From the NCBI GenBank assembly GCA_963834405.1, contig CAWIBX010000007.1, positions 620,001 through 684,000 of the forward strand: 64,000 nucleotides of DNA, given 5' to 3'. Numbering within the stretch: the first letter of the stretch is position 1; each line of letters opens with the position of its first letter. The position numbers and the translations under genes are program-made. Positions 37,040 to 46,500 of this stretch are shown here, one piece after another. The stretch comes from Bog-473 sp963834405 (GTDB lineage: Bacteria > Actinomycetota > Acidimicrobiia > Acidimicrobiales > RAAP-2). The notes beneath the pieces were generated by a model. It did not search any database, was not told the origin of the DNA, and saw only the letters and a program-made list of their open reading frames with translations.

Positions 37040-37512
37040 TCGACTAGGTACACCTCATAAATCACGCCTCCTGGTTGGCGCCCGGCGACGCTGATGAACA
37101 CGCTCTTGTTCATCCAGTCGAGACCCGGCGCCGCCGTTTCGATCTGTGTCGTTGTGCGGAAAATATATTCGCTGGCATCGACGTCCTCTCCCCGACCGAG
37201 GCGGGCCAGAACCTCAGCGCTGCCGTGGCGCACTCCTTGCGAACGGACGTACAGCAACTCGTCGTGATCGGACCGCAGTGTGTAGCGGATGTCTCCGAGC
37301 GCCGTGCCGTCTGGCAGGATGATCTGCCAATCGGCGCTGGCTCCGGGTAGAAGTGAGCCGTTGAGTTGAGGCCCGGTGAATTTCCCACCGGTCAAGGGCA
37401 CGATTCGCCGTCGGCCCTGCGTCACGTTCGCTCCATCGAGGGCCTCACCCAGGCTCGCCTCCAACCGGAAGATCTTGGTCAAGCGAGGGTCGGGAAGCCG
37501 CGCGCTCATCAT
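37036..37512 (-). CDS. DUF3237 protein
   Basis: About 158 residues matching DUF3237: FRLEASLGEAL at the start, GGKFTGPQLNG, ADWQIILPDGTALGDIRYTL, then EYIFRTTTQIET and GVIYEVYLVE. Starts at 37512, 37509 or 37530 are possible; AAGGGG best serves 37509-37512, while 37530 would overlap the upstream stop by 8 bp. These beta-barrel proteins sit in aromatic-compound operons; function unknown. Confidence 0.85.
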   Translation of the reverse strand: MMSARLPDPRLTKIFRLEASLGEALDGANVTQGRRRIVPLTGGKFTGPQLNGSLLPGASADWQIILPDGTALGDIRYTLRSDHDELLYVRSQGVRHGSAEVLARLGRGEDVDASEYIFRTTTQIETAAPGLDWMNKSVFISVAGRQPGGVIYEVYLVE

Positions 37513-37522
37513 GCACCCCTTG

Positions 37523-37828
37523 TCAGCCATTCGGACACTGGTACTGCGGGTCGTTCGGATGCTGAAGGAGCGGAGTGGTCGTCGTCCGCATCCATTCATA
37601 CAACGGCAGAGCAGATAGAAGTTCGTCGAGTTCCTGTCGACTACTGGCTCGATAGAGGCCAAGGACTATCGCTCGGGAGCCATCGAGGGAGGCCTTCCAC
37701 AGCCGGATGAGCCGTCCCTCGCCCGCCAGCGCCTCTGCCGCGGCAGCTTCGGCCCTCTGGCGGTCTTCGATCTCGGACTCGGCAACCTCGCCCGGGATAT
37801 CCAGCTGAAACTGGACGAGAAACTCCAT
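37523..37828 (-). CDS. Muconolactone isomerase-like protein
   Basis: 101 residues, the usual length of muconolactone delta-isomerase (MIase, ferredoxin-like fold). It begins MEFLVQFQLDIP and ends ALPLYEWMRTTTTPLLQHPND. A strong AAGGAGG Shine-Dalgarno site precedes the ATG. First gene of the MIase-DUF3237-SDR operon. True muconolactone activity is not certain; the family includes stress-response members. Confidence 0.85.
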   Translation of the reverse strand: MEFLVQFQLDIPGEVAESEIEDRQRAEAAAAEALAGEGRLIRLWKASLDGSRAIVLGLYRASSRQELDELLSALPLYEWMRTTTTPLLQHPNDPQYQCPNG

Positions 37829-37950
37829 CGGAGACGCCTCCTTACTACTGAATCACACGTAGTGACTTGCCAAGTCGAGCCGAATGTCGCGGGTGTTGGC
37901 GCATACGTCACTGAGAGTCGTCACCGGAGTCAATGCGGACCGGAGCCTGG

Positions 37951-38790
37951 CTACCCCGTCTCACCGAGGAAGCTGAGCATTGCCTCGTTGACCTTGTCGG
38001 GGTAGGTCCATCCGATGTTGTGCGGACCACCCTCGACCGGGACGAGCCTGCAGTCCGCGATCAGCGCCGGAAGCCGCGCCGCCGTGGACGCGAACGGAAG
38101 TATGCGGTCCTCCGTGCCGTGCAAGACCAGCACCGGAACGTCGACCTTCGGCAGGTCGGGGCGGAAATCGGTCAGCCAGGTGTCGACGCACGCATACGTG
38201 GCATAGGGAGAGCAGCCGGCCGCTACGTTGAAGCTGGCCTGCCATGCGCGATCACTAATTCGGGTACCACCGAGGACATCGACGTTGTAGAAGTTGTTCA
38301 AGAAGCTCTCGAAGTAGGCATACCGGTCGGCAACGATTGCCGCCTCGATGTCGGCAAATACCTTGTCCTCCACGCCCTCGGGATTGTCGTCGGTTTTGAG
38401 CAGGAACGGCGGGATGGCCCCGAGCAGAACGGCCTTTCGGACACGCGCCGAACCAAAGGTGGCGAGGTAGCGAATCACTTCCCCAGTTCCCATCGAGAAG
38501 CCAACGAGGACGACGTCCCTCAGATCGACGTGGTCCATCAGCGCTTTCAGATCACCCGCGAAAGTGTCGTAGTCATACCCAAGGATCGGCTGGCTCGACC
38601 GGCCGAAGCCACGGCGGTCGTAGGTGATCACTCGATATCCATTGGCGAGCAGATCCCGCTCCTGTCGTTCCCAGGAGTTGCCATCTAGTGGATACCCATG
38701 GATCAGCACGATCGGGTCGCCGCTGCCGTGGTCCTCGTAGTGGGTCTCTATCGGGGCACCGTTCTCGATGCCGACGGTTGTGAAAGGCAT
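37951..38790 (-). CDS. Alpha/beta hydrolase (chloroperoxidase-like)
   Basis: 279 residues, cytosolic. Oxyanion strand LIHGYPLDGNSW, nucleophile elbow VGFSMGTGE, acid in LHGTEDRILP and His in GGPHNIGW. Matches the non-haem haloperoxidase/esterase subgroup. It precedes the MIase operon by about 120 bp on the same strand and may be co-transcribed. Confidence 0.92.
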   Translation of the reverse strand: MPFTTVGIENGAPIETHYEDHGSGDPIVLIHGYPLDGNSWERQERDLLANGYRVITYDRRGFGRSSQPILGYDYDTFAGDLKALMDHVDLRDVVLVGFSMGTGEVIRYLATFGSARVRKAVLLGAIPPFLLKTDDNPEGVEDKVFADIEAAIVADRYAYFESFLNNFYNVDVLGGTRISDRAWQASFNVAAGCSPYATYACVDTWLTDFRPDLPKVDVPVLVLHGTEDRILPFASTAARLPALIADCRLVPVEGGPHNIGWTYPDKVNEAMLSFLGETG

Positions 38791-38905
38791 TGCGTCTCTC
38801 CCTTCTGGGTCCCCACACAGTGCGGGTTCGAGTCTCGGCAGGCACCACCCCAGCCGTCACGCCGGCGACAACCGGGGTGGGTGCGCGATCGGTTAGGCAG
38901 GCAGA

Positions 38906-39352
38906 TCACACCCTGCCAGGGAGCCGAGTGGTGACCTCTTGGACCAGCCAGAGATTGCCGTCGGGGTCGCTGAAGGAGCAGAAAGACCCGTAGCTGGTGC
39001 GCTCGGGGTCAGGGCCGGGTTGCCGCGCCTCGACGGGGAATGGTGGGCCGTGCCACATGTCACTCACGTCGATGCCGAGGGCCACGAGCTCGTCATGAGC
39101 CACCTTGATATCGGAGACGGTGAGGCCGGCCTCGGCGGAGCCCGGCGTGGCCGTCGTGAGTCCTGTGCCGAACGTGATCGAGGTTCCGGAGCCTGGGGGT
39201 GTGAATTGGACGATGCAGAGCCCCTCTAGTGGCGCTGCGTCATCATCGAGCCTCCAACCCAGTTGCTTGTAGAAGCTTTTTGCTCGGTCGACGTCGGAAA
39301 CGGGGATGATATCGACTTCGAGGTTCATGTTGGGTGCTGCGGTTGCGCTCAT
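38906..39352 (-). CDS. VOC (glyoxalase-fold) family protein
   Basis: 148 residues: MNLEVDIIPVSDVDRAKSFY, then FSDPDGNLWLVQE at the C-terminus, the classic vicinal-oxygen-chelate ends. Start at 39352 is favoured over 39391 because AAGAGAG precedes it. It may act on catabolic intermediates or in resistance. Reaction unknown. Confidence 0.88.
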   Translation of the reverse strand: MSATAAPNMNLEVDIIPVSDVDRAKSFYKQLGWRLDDDAAPLEGLCIVQFTPPGSGTSITFGTGLTTATPGSAEAGLTVSDIKVAHDELVALGIDVSDMWHGPPFPVEARQPGPDPERTSYGSFCSFSDPDGNLWLVQEVTTRLPGRV

Positions 39353-39558
39353 GGCTCTCTTGCTTTCTTGAATTGTCGGTCCCGGACGCATCGCGTGCGG
39401 ATGGGCTCGCTTTGGCCGGGAGTTCAGTGTCGTCCTCTGCGTGGCAACGCAAGGGTCCTACACCCCACTTAACGCCTGTCCACGTCTTGGGTCAACGACT
39501 TATGACCAACAGTGGTAGGCCGCGCCTATCACGCCATGACCGCTGTACCATCGCCCGC

Positions 39559-40455
39559 GTGGAACTCCGGCAGCTGACCTACTTCGTCGCCGTTGCCGAG
39601 GAACTGCATTTCGGTCGGGCCGCCGAACGGCTTCACCTCGCGGGACCTTCGCTGTCTCAGCAGATCAGCAACCTCGAACGTGAGCTTGGGACACAGCTCC
39701 TGGTCCGCGACCGACGCCATGTTGAATTGACCCCCGCCGGCTCCCAATTCCTGACCGATGCTCGCGAGGTCTTGGGGGCGGCTGCCCGTGCGTTCGATCG
39801 AGCCCGCAAGGGGGGTGGAGAGTTACCTGTACGACTCGGCTATGTCAGTTGGTTGCCTCCCGAGGGGTCGACGAGTGGGTCCTCCCCTCACACACGCAGG
39901 TGACGCGGGTGGCCGAAGGCAGCCTGGACCTGGCCATCGCCTGGATTGAAGAAGCCGACATCGAACGACACCACTTGGCCGCCCACCTCTTATGGTACGA
40001 ACGACTCGAAGCCGTCATGCCACGGGCACATCGGGCGACTCGTCAAGAAGGCGTCTCAGCCGCCGAGGTCACGGTGCTCATTGATGTTGACGAAGCGTCG
40101 TGGTCATCGTGGATCGGTACGCGTCTGCATTCGCGACTGCGAACGAAGCGTCAGTGAGCAACATCGACGACGGCGGCGTTGCTGGACCTGCATTTTTCGA
40201 CCACGTTGCCCGTTTGGGGCGGCCGGTGCTCGAATCACCAAAACGTCACGCGCGCCGATGCCCCCGACGTTGACCCGCCGGCCTGTCATATCCCCGGTGC
40301 CTCTGTGGGCCTGGACACTCTTTCACCGCGCCGATGACACCCGGCCGATGGTGGCTCGTGCGACCCGGGCTTTGATAGACCACGCCTCGACCTGTGGCTG
40401 GCGAACACCTCCCTCCGAGCCTCACTGGCCTCCAGTCAGCGAGGAAGAGGCTTGA
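39559..40455 (+). pseudogene. LysR-family regulator, frameshifted
   Basis: The N-terminal winged helix is intact (LRQLTYFVAVAEELHFGRAA, SLSQQISNLERELG) from a GTG at 39559. After about residue 105 the frame shifts near 39870 to VTRVAEGSLDLAIAWI. It shifts again before a C-terminal piece with VPLWAWTLFHRADDTRP, ending at 40455. The effector domain is therefore broken. It would have been divergent from the VOC/hydrolase block it probably regulated. Confidence 0.75.
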
Positions 40456-40586
40456 CACCGCCGGGAGCCGGGTGAAAGGTCTCTTCCAGTAATAGGCGAC
40501 GCTCGGCGCCACCCGCTGTCGCCTCAGCTCATGAGGTGCGTGCCTCTACTCCAACGCATCGCGTGGCACGGTGGAGGAAGCTAGCG

Positions 40587-41141
40587 ATGAAAGCAACAGA
40601 TCCAGTGCTCACACCCTCGGGGCATACCCCAGACGGCGGAGTCTTGGTGGGCAACACCGACGCAAGCACGCGCATGGTCCTCTTCGAGGATCCACAGTGC
40701 CCCTACTGTCAGCACTTCGAAGAACTCAACGGAACTCTCATCACGGGTGCTTTAGAGGCCGGTTGGCTCGCGGTTGAATACCGCATGCGCTGCTTCCTAG
40801 GTCCAGAGTCCGTGCGCGCAGACAACGCGCTTGCACTCGCCGCCGAGGTCGGTCGCTTCGACGAGCTCCGCCAGGGGCTGTTTGCGGCGCAGCCTCCTGA
40901 GGGAACAGGAGGTTTCACGATTGAGGACCTCCTGCGCCTCGGTGCAGAAGTGGGACTAAGCGACTCGGACTTCGTTTCCGGTGTACGAGAGTCCAGATAT
41001 GAGCCATGGGTCCTGAGGCAGGAGACCCTCTACCAGGCCGAGGATCCGCAGGGAACACCGGCTGCGTGGCTCAACGGCAGCCCGATGGACCCCAATGTGC
41101 TCTTCGACCCCCTAGCGTTCGAGACCCGGCTTCGCAGCTAG
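40587..41141 (+). CDS. DsbA-like thiol oxidoreductase
   Basis: 184 residues, thioredoxin fold with CPYC in FEDPQCPYCQHFEEL and a cis-Pro in GTPAAWLNG. No signal peptide is seen, so a cytosolic location or another anchor is implied. Start at 40587 has GGAGGAAG upstream. A rearranged copy lies at 43830-44129. Confidence 0.85.
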   Translation: MKATDPVLTPSGHTPDGGVLVGNTDASTRMVLFEDPQCPYCQHFEELNGTLITGALEAGWLAVEYRMRCFLGPESVRADNALALAAEVGRFDELRQGLFAAQPPEGTGGFTIEDLLRLGAEVGLSDSDFVSGVRESRYEPWVLRQETLYQAEDPQGTPAAWLNGSPMDPNVLFDPLAFETRLRS

Positions 41142-41199
41142 GTGCTGGATCTCACGACCGGCCGGCCAGCGCGTCGAGCGGCCCATCGCGCGCTGTTCT

Positions 41200-41457
41200 C
41201 TACTCCGGCTTGCCTTGCTGGACCCATCGTTCGAACAACTCGACCCGTTCCGCGGGCCACGCCCCATCGCATGGCATGGAGCCATTCTTCAAGCGCGCAG
41301 CGATCGCGTCAGCGTGTGTATGGACATCGGAGTACGACCACAGGTCGAACGCCCTCCGCATCGAATCGCGATCCTTCTCCCGGAAAAGAGGCTTGATGTC
41401 AGAGTCGAAACTGACCTTCGGTGCTGGCACGTTCACGCCCTTTCGTCGTGGCGGCAC
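41200..41457 (-). CDS. Small conserved hypothetical protein
   Basis: 85 residues: VSFDSDIKPLFREKDRDSM, FDLWSYSDV, RLKNGSMPCDGAWP and ELFERWVQQGKPE. The sequence is fully protein-like, and this kind of short DIKPLF...MPCDG protein is common near oxidoreductases. One Cys only; no haem site. Function unknown. Confidence 0.7.
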   Translation of the reverse strand: MPPRRKGVNVPAPKVSFDSDIKPLFREKDRDSMRRAFDLWSYSDVHTHADAIAARLKNGSMPCDGAWPAERVELFERWVQQGKPE

Positions 41458-41685
41458 GGCAGTTGACGGAGTCCGCAGCTCACCTTTCTAGCGCCTCCGA
41501 ACCGATCGACGCTGCCCTTGCTCTCTATGTCAGTGTCGAATCAATACTCGTCGCGCATGAATACCCGATTGCATGGCGGCATGCCTGTCCCGCGATGAGC
41601 AAGTGATGGCAGCGAGGGGCAGCTCGAGCGAGCCGGAATGCAACACTGCTCACATCGGTCCAGCTCAGAAAGCGATTCCCACCAA

Positions 41686-41831
41686 GAGCTGAAGACGGGA
41701 TTCGAAGCCGCGACCCTCACCTTGGCAAAGTGGTGATTTTCGTCCGTCTGAGTCCGCCAGCTCCTCTGAGGTTTGCCTCCGTCCACCCAGTTTCCAGCCC
41801 GTCCATACAATCCGGCCCCTAGAGTGCTCTA
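41686..41831 (-). repeat. tRNA-Gly 3' fragment 2 plus conserved arm
   Basis: 41686-41731 matches the tRNA-Gly 3' half (gaagacgggattcgaa, then ccgcgaccctcaccttgg) with a few mismatches. 41717-41804 is the 88-nt arm shared ungapped with copies 3 and 4, with the core tccacccagtttcca. tagag/ctcta at 41820-41831 is the weakened inverted repeat. Confidence 0.75.
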
Positions 41832-42132
41832 CCATTGCGTCGCCCTAGAGATCCGTCCCAGTCCATTCCGACGAACGGCAAAACCACGCAGCACGCGCAC
41901 GTTCTGGTAAAAGAGATCCACACGGCCATATTCCGTCGTGCTCCGACACTCCCGGTCAAGGGGACTCGGTCGACGAGTGCCAGCGTCTTGCTTGCTGGTC
42001 CAGAGCATTGGACAGGTCCATCACGGCAGTTGTTGGCCATTCCAAGGCCGAGAGCTAGCGTCTCAGCCGGGCCTCGGCTTGGATCAACAGGCCAGGCAGG
42101 GGAGCCAAATCCGATCCGACGAGAGGAGCTGG

Positions 42133-42441
42133 ATGTCAGTTCCATTCCCTGGGCATTTGAACAACCATCATCGGGACATCCTCTTGCAGATCTTTGAACA
42201 CCCGTCGAGCCACAACGTCGAGTGGCATGACGTGTTGTCCCTGCTGGAAGCCGTGGGGTCAGTACAAACGCGCCACGACGGCAAGTACATGGTTACCGTC
42301 GGGACCGAGTCCGAAGTCATCACCCCGCCGAAGCACAAGGACGTCGACATCCAACAGATCGTCGATCTTCGCCGGATGCTCGCCAGCGCTGGCTATCGAG
42401 CTGTCGTGGACGAGCTTGAGACCAAGGGCAAAGAGGTCTGA
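42133..42441 (+). CDS. HicA-like small protein
   Basis: 102 residues: RDILLQIFEHPSSHNVEWHDV, LLEAVG, HDGKYMVTVG and DVDIQQIVDLRRML. The layout resembles a double-stranded-RNA-binding-like HicA fold; no HicB antitoxin is adjacent, so toxin activity is not claimed. GAGAGGAG precedes the ATG. The transporter gene starts 28 nt downstream. Confidence 0.65.
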   Translation: MSVPFPGHLNNHHRDILLQIFEHPSSHNVEWHDVLSLLEAVGSVQTRHDGKYMVTVGTESEVITPPKHKDVDIQQIVDLRRMLASAGYRAVVDELETKGKEV

Positions 42442-42468
42442 CCGAACCAGTGACGAGGTGATCCTGCG

Positions 42469-43797
42469 ATGACCGTGCAAAGAACCGAAGGAGCCCGGTC
42501 GAAGTCAGCAGGCAAGCCCTGCTTCGAGAGCCTCGACGAGGCGATTGCCGTTGACAACTCGCTGCGTGCAAAGCCGCACGAGGTCGCGTTCTGGTTGATC
42601 GCTTACGTGTTCGCCGCCACCATGCTGGGCACGACCCTGCCCACCCCGCTGTACGTCATCTGGCAAGGCCAGTGGCACTTTTCTTCCGGGGTGGTGACCT
42701 TAATCTTCGCCGTGTATGCGGCCGGCGTGCTGGCTGCGCTGGTTTTCGCGGGACGTGCCTCCGACCAGGTTGGGAGAAGACCAGTGCTCGGGGCCGCACT
42801 CGCGTTCAGCGCATGCAGCACGGTGGTGTTCATCGTCACTCCGTCCGTGGGATGGCTCTTCTTGGGTCGGGTCTTGTCCGGGTTTTCCGCTGGTCTGATG
42901 ACCGGGACCGCGACGGCGGCACTCACCGACGTGCTGGGACCTGCGAAGCGACGGCGAGCCTCCATCACCTCGACGGTCGTCAATACTGGTGGCCTTGGGC
43001 TAGGCCCGTTGTTTGCCGGCCTGTTCGCTCAGTACTTGCCTCGCCCGACTGTGCTCGTATTCGAGGTGTACTTGGCCTTGTTGGCGGCGGGAGCCCTTGC
43101 CGTGGCCTGGGTGCCCGAGACGGTGCGGCACCGTCAAAGGCTGTCCATCCGCTTTGCCGGCTTCGGGTTCCCGAGTTCGGGAAGGAATGAATTCCTCGCA
43201 GCCGGCGTGGCGGGGTTCGCCGCATTCAGCCTGCTCGGGATCTTCAGCGCGCTCGCACCGACGTTCCTCGGCGGCATACTGCACCAGCACAGCCACGCCG
43301 TCGCGGGCGTCATCGTATTCATGATCTTCGGTATTTCAGCTGGCACCCAGATTGTCGCCGGCCACTTCGACGACCGGAAGGTCGTTTCGCTCGGGCTCGC
43401 GCTCTTCCTCTTGGTCCTCGCCCTCATTGTCGCCGGTCTGTCGCAGGCGTCATTCGGTCTGTTCCTGATCGGCACAGCTGGCGCAGGGATCGCGGTTGGC
43501 TGCGTTTTCATCGGTAGCCTCTCGACCGCTAACCGCCTCGCCCCAGCCGAGCGGAGGGCTCAGGTGGTCTCCTCGTATTTCGTGCTTTGCTATTTGGGCC
43601 TTGCGGTCCCGGTCATCGGAGTCGGCATCTCTACTGAGCACTTCGGAGTCTTCCGGTCGGTTCTCGTGTGCTCGATCGCGCTCGCGGTCCTGTCCGTCGT
43701 CTCGTTGGCTGTCTACCAAAGGAGCGGTGTGTCGGCACAGGCAGGCCGGCGGGCACGCGCTCTTCCTGGTCCCACGCCCGGAGTCAACACAAGCTGA
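42469..43797 (+). CDS. MFS transporter
   Basis: 442 residues, about 12 hydrophobic segments. TM1 end TTLPTPLYVIWQGQW, motif A as AGRASDQVGRRPVL and a second-half motif near GHFDDRKVVSLGL. Resembles sugar/drug exporters of the MFS-1 group. Substrate unknown. It lies just downstream of the HicA-like gene. Confidence 0.9.
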   Translation: MTVQRTEGARSKSAGKPCFESLDEAIAVDNSLRAKPHEVAFWLIAYVFAATMLGTTLPTPLYVIWQGQWHFSSGVVTLIFAVYAAGVLAALVFAGRASDQVGRRPVLGAALAFSACSTVVFIVTPSVGWLFLGRVLSGFSAGLMTGTATAALTDVLGPAKRRRASITSTVVNTGGLGLGPLFAGLFAQYLPRPTVLVFEVYLALLAAGALAVAWVPETVRHRQRLSIRFAGFGFPSSGRNEFLAAGVAGFAAFSLLGIFSALAPTFLGGILHQHSHAVAGVIVFMIFGISAGTQIVAGHFDDRKVVSLGLALFLLVLALIVAGLSQASFGLFLIGTAGAGIAVGCVFIGSLSTANRLAPAERRAQVVSSYFVLCYLGLAVPVIGVGISTEHFGVFRSVLVCSIALAVLSVVSLAVYQRSGVSAQAGRRARALPGPTPGVNTS

Positions 43798-43829
43798 TGG
43801 GGTCCGGGGCGCCGAACGGGAGGTCAGCG

Positions 43830-44129
43830 ATGAAAGCGACTGATTCAGTGCTCACACCTTCGGGGCACACCCCGACGGCGGGGTCGTGATGGCAACGCCG
43901 ACGCTCGCAAGGTCATGGTCCTCTACCAGGATCCGCAGTGCCCCTAGTCGTTGTTCGCGGTACAGCCTCCAGAGGGAACGGGAGGGTTCACGGAGCTCAT
44001 CGAAGGGACCGACCTCGATGCCGAGAGCGAGCGCGTTGTCCGCCCGGACTGATTCTGGTGGACCTAGGAAGCAGCGCATGCGTATTCGACTGCGAGCTCG
44101 CCAGAATCCAAAGCACCCGTGATGAACTC
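43830..44129. pseudogene. Rearranged second copy of the DsbA-like gene
   Basis: 43830 onward reads MKATDSVLTPSGHTP and VLYQDPQCP on the plus strand, then a stop. 43950-43992 matches the later FAAQPPEGTGGFT segment, also plus. 43993-44129 is the missing middle in reverse orientation: the minus strand reads MRCFLGPPESVRADNALAL and then GPFDEL. The junction falls at a GAGCTC palindrome. Clearly non-functional. Confidence 0.8.
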
Positions 44130-44138
44130 AGCCATTCT

Positions 44139-45185
44139 TTAATCGCTCGGCGTGCGCACCACGTTGCGGCCGGTCGTCTCGCGGCGCTCGAGCGCCTCGA
44201 GGCCGGCGGGAACGTCGGCGAACTCGATCTGCCGACCGATCACCGGGCGGATTGATCCGGCCCGGGTGAGGTGCAAGATGCGGCTCCAGATATCGACTCC
44301 CTGTGCGGTGGACAGAAAGTTCATGCCAAACGGACGGGCCGGTCGCGGCGAGTCGGCGTATGCGAAGCAGATCCCTACGAGATCAAAGTTCCCGTAGATG
44401 CTCGGCTGGATCGGCAGCGGACGCTCCTCCGCTTCGATACCGGATGCGAACCCGATGATGAGGTGGCGTCCGTTGAACGCCATCGCTCGGAACGTCTCCG
44501 ACGTAACGGCACCACCCACGGTGTCGAATGCGACGTCTACTCCTCGTCCGTTGGTGACATCGTCCACGAACGCGACGAAGTCCTCGCTGCGGTAGTTCAC
44601 GCCGTAGTCCGCGCCAAGCGACCGGCAAAAGTTGACCTTCTCATCAGTGCCAGCCGTGCCGATCACCGTTGCGCCGAACGCCTTGGCCAGCTGGACGGCG
44701 GCCGACCCGACGCCTCCGGCCGCGGCGTGGACAAGCACAACATCACCGGGGGCGAGCCGTCCCCGGACGAGCAGAGCGAGGTAGCTCAGCTGGTACGGGA
44801 AATACATCGCCACCCCCTCGACCGCGCTGAGCCAAGTGGGGAGCTGTTGGAGCATTGCCCCGTCGAGCAGTGCCGCTGACGCGTAAGCGCCCTGCACGCC
44901 CGCAGTCGTGCCAACGACTCTTCGGCCGAGCAGCCCCTCACAACCCGGCCCGGCGGCATCGACCTTTCCTGCTGCCGCCATGCCGACAACAAACGGGGGA
45001 TCGAACCTCAAGAGCCCGTATCGGCCGCGGATGGTGTCGATGTCGTTGAAGTCGAGGCAGAATGCCTCGACGGCGATCCGCACTTGGTTGGCGCCCGGAT
45101 CGTCGACCTCTACGGCCTGGATCTCGAGAGCGTCGGTTGGTGCGCCCAGACGGGTGACCATCCAGGCCGTTGCCGTTCTCGTCAC
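44139..45185 (-). CDS. MDR-family quinone oxidoreductase/enoyl reductase
   Basis: 348 residues, zinc-less medium-chain reductase. DFNDIDTIRGRYG, VHAAAGGVGSAAVQLAKAFGA for NADPH, and DVAFDTVGG. The GTG start overlaps the P450 stop (GTGA), so the P450 and this reductase are co-translated and likely act on the same substrate. Confidence 0.92.
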   Translation of the reverse strand: MTRTATAWMVTRLGAPTDALEIQAVEVDDPGANQVRIAVEAFCLDFNDIDTIRGRYGLLRFDPPFVVGMAAAGKVDAAGPGCEGLLGRRVVGTTAGVQGAYASAALLDGAMLQQLPTWLSAVEGVAMYFPYQLSYLALLVRGRLAPGDVVLVHAAAGGVGSAAVQLAKAFGATVIGTAGTDEKVNFCRSLGADYGVNYRSEDFVAFVDDVTNGRGVDVAFDTVGGAVTSETFRAMAFNGRHLIIGFASGIEAEERPLPIQPSIYGNFDLVGICFAYADSPRPARPFGMNFLSTAQGVDIWSRILHLTRAGSIRPVIGRQIEFADVPAGLEALERRETTGRNVVRTPSD

Positions 45186-46411
45186 GGGGAGCCTCCATAC
45201 TTGACCGGCAGGTGTTTAATGCCGTTGAGCCATGACGAGCGGAGGCGGGTCGGTGGTCCGATCAATTTCGTGTCGTTCAATTCATCGGCTATGACGTCGA
45301 ACATCACTCTCAACTCGAGGCGGGACAGGTTGGCTCCGATACAGAAATGGGAGCCGCCGGCGCCGAAGGTGACGTGGGCGTTGGGCGAACGACCGATGTC
45401 AAAACGATTGGGCTCATCGAACACCTCATCGTCGAAGTTGGCGGAGGCGAAGTACAAGGCCACCCGTTCGCCCGTCCGTACCAGCCGGCCAGCGACCTCG
45501 GTGTCCTCGCTGGCGGTGCGCTGGAGCGCCACTGCGGGTGAGGCCCATCGCAGGATTTCGTCGACCGTGGTCGCGGGCCGCTCGAGCCGCCATCGTTCAA
45601 ACTGGTCGGGATGTTGCAGAAACGCCAACATGCCATGGGTGATCGCCTGCCGGGTGGTTTCGTTGCCGGCGACGGCGAGAATCATGAAGAAGAACCCGAA
45701 CTCTTCGCTGGTGAGGCGCTGGCCGTTGGCGTCGGGCCGGACGAGTCGGCTGGTGACATCCCCGAGGTCCTCATTGATCCGTGCCTCCGCCACCGCGTGG
45801 GCGTACATGAACATTTCGACGGTGCCCGAGAGGTCGGCGCTGGCGTATTCGGGGTCCTCACTGCCAGCCATCTGGTCGCTCCAATGGAAGAACTGCTGCT
45901 GGTCAGCCTTAGGAATACCCATGAGGCCGGCGATGGCCTGCAAGGGCAGATGACGGGCGACGTCGATCACGAAGTCGCCCGTCCCGCCACGCTTGGCGGC
46001 CCACACGATCCGGTGGGCTCGCTCGCGCAGGTCGTCCTCGAGGCCCGCCAGGGCACGGGGGGTGAAGCACCGGTTTCCTACCCTGCGAACCCGGGTGTGC
46101 CTCGGGGGGTCCATGCAGAGCAGGAGGTTCTTGGTGGAGTCGCCCGTCGGGTCGGACTCGTCCAGCCGGCGGACGAAGGCGGAGTTGGTCTCTGCCGACC
46201 ACGCCGGACTCCTGGTGACCGCCATGACATCGGCGTGGCGCGTGACTGCCCAAAACCCACCGTCGTCGTTATACGACCCGATGGACTCCTGCGGGTTCCA
46301 CCGGATCGGTTGATTTCGGCGCAGCCAGGCAAATTCGTCCAGGGGCAGATGATCGGCCAGCAGGTCAGGATCGCTGAGATCGAGGCGGGCGTCGACAGGC
46401 GTCGCAGGCAC
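45182..46411 (-). CDS. Cytochrome P450, steroid-type (CYP125/142-like)
   Basis: 409 residues. I-helix AVAGNETTRQAI, K-helix DEILRW and haem loop TFGAGGSHFCIGANLSRLE, the last typical of actinobacterial CYP124/125/142 enzymes that oxidise sterol side chains or methyl-branched lipids. First gene of a two-gene operon with the MDR reductase; divergent TetR regulator. Substrate assignment is family inference. Confidence 0.92.
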   Translation of the reverse strand: MPATPVDARLDLSDPDLLADHLPLDEFAWLRRNQPIRWNPQESIGSYNDDGGFWAVTRHADVMAVTRSPAWSAETNSAFVRRLDESDPTGDSTKNLLLCMDPPRHTRVRRVGNRCFTPRALAGLEDDLRERAHRIVWAAKRGGTGDFVIDVARHLPLQAIAGLMGIPKADQQQFFHWSDQMAGSEDPEYASADLSGTVEMFMYAHAVAEARINEDLGDVTSRLVRPDANGQRLTSEEFGFFFMILAVAGNETTRQAITHGMLAFLQHPDQFERWRLERPATTVDEILRWASPAVALQRTASEDTEVAGRLVRTGERVALYFASANFDDEVFDEPNRFDIGRSPNAHVTFGAGGSHFCIGANLSRLELRVMFDVIADELNDTKLIGPPTRLRSSWLNGIKHLPVKYGGSP

Positions 46412-46477
46412 GACGGCGGACCTCCTTGCTTGGCGGCGCCGCTGGCGGCAAACGACCCTAGGCTTTGATACTGGCCG

Positions 46478-46496
46478 GTGTCAACTAGGCTGACTC
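46478..46496. promoter_or_regulatory. Possible TetR operator
   Basis: gtgtca and tgactc flank 7 nt just before the TetR ATG, in the only intergenic space shared with the P450 operon. Five of six arm positions pair. Autoregulation is inferred. Confidence 0.3.
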
Positions 46497-46500
46497 CGAG

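Noticed and set aside
42133..42441. Toxin-antitoxin system
   Set aside because: The HicA-like protein has no adjacent antitoxin; the next gene is a transporter.
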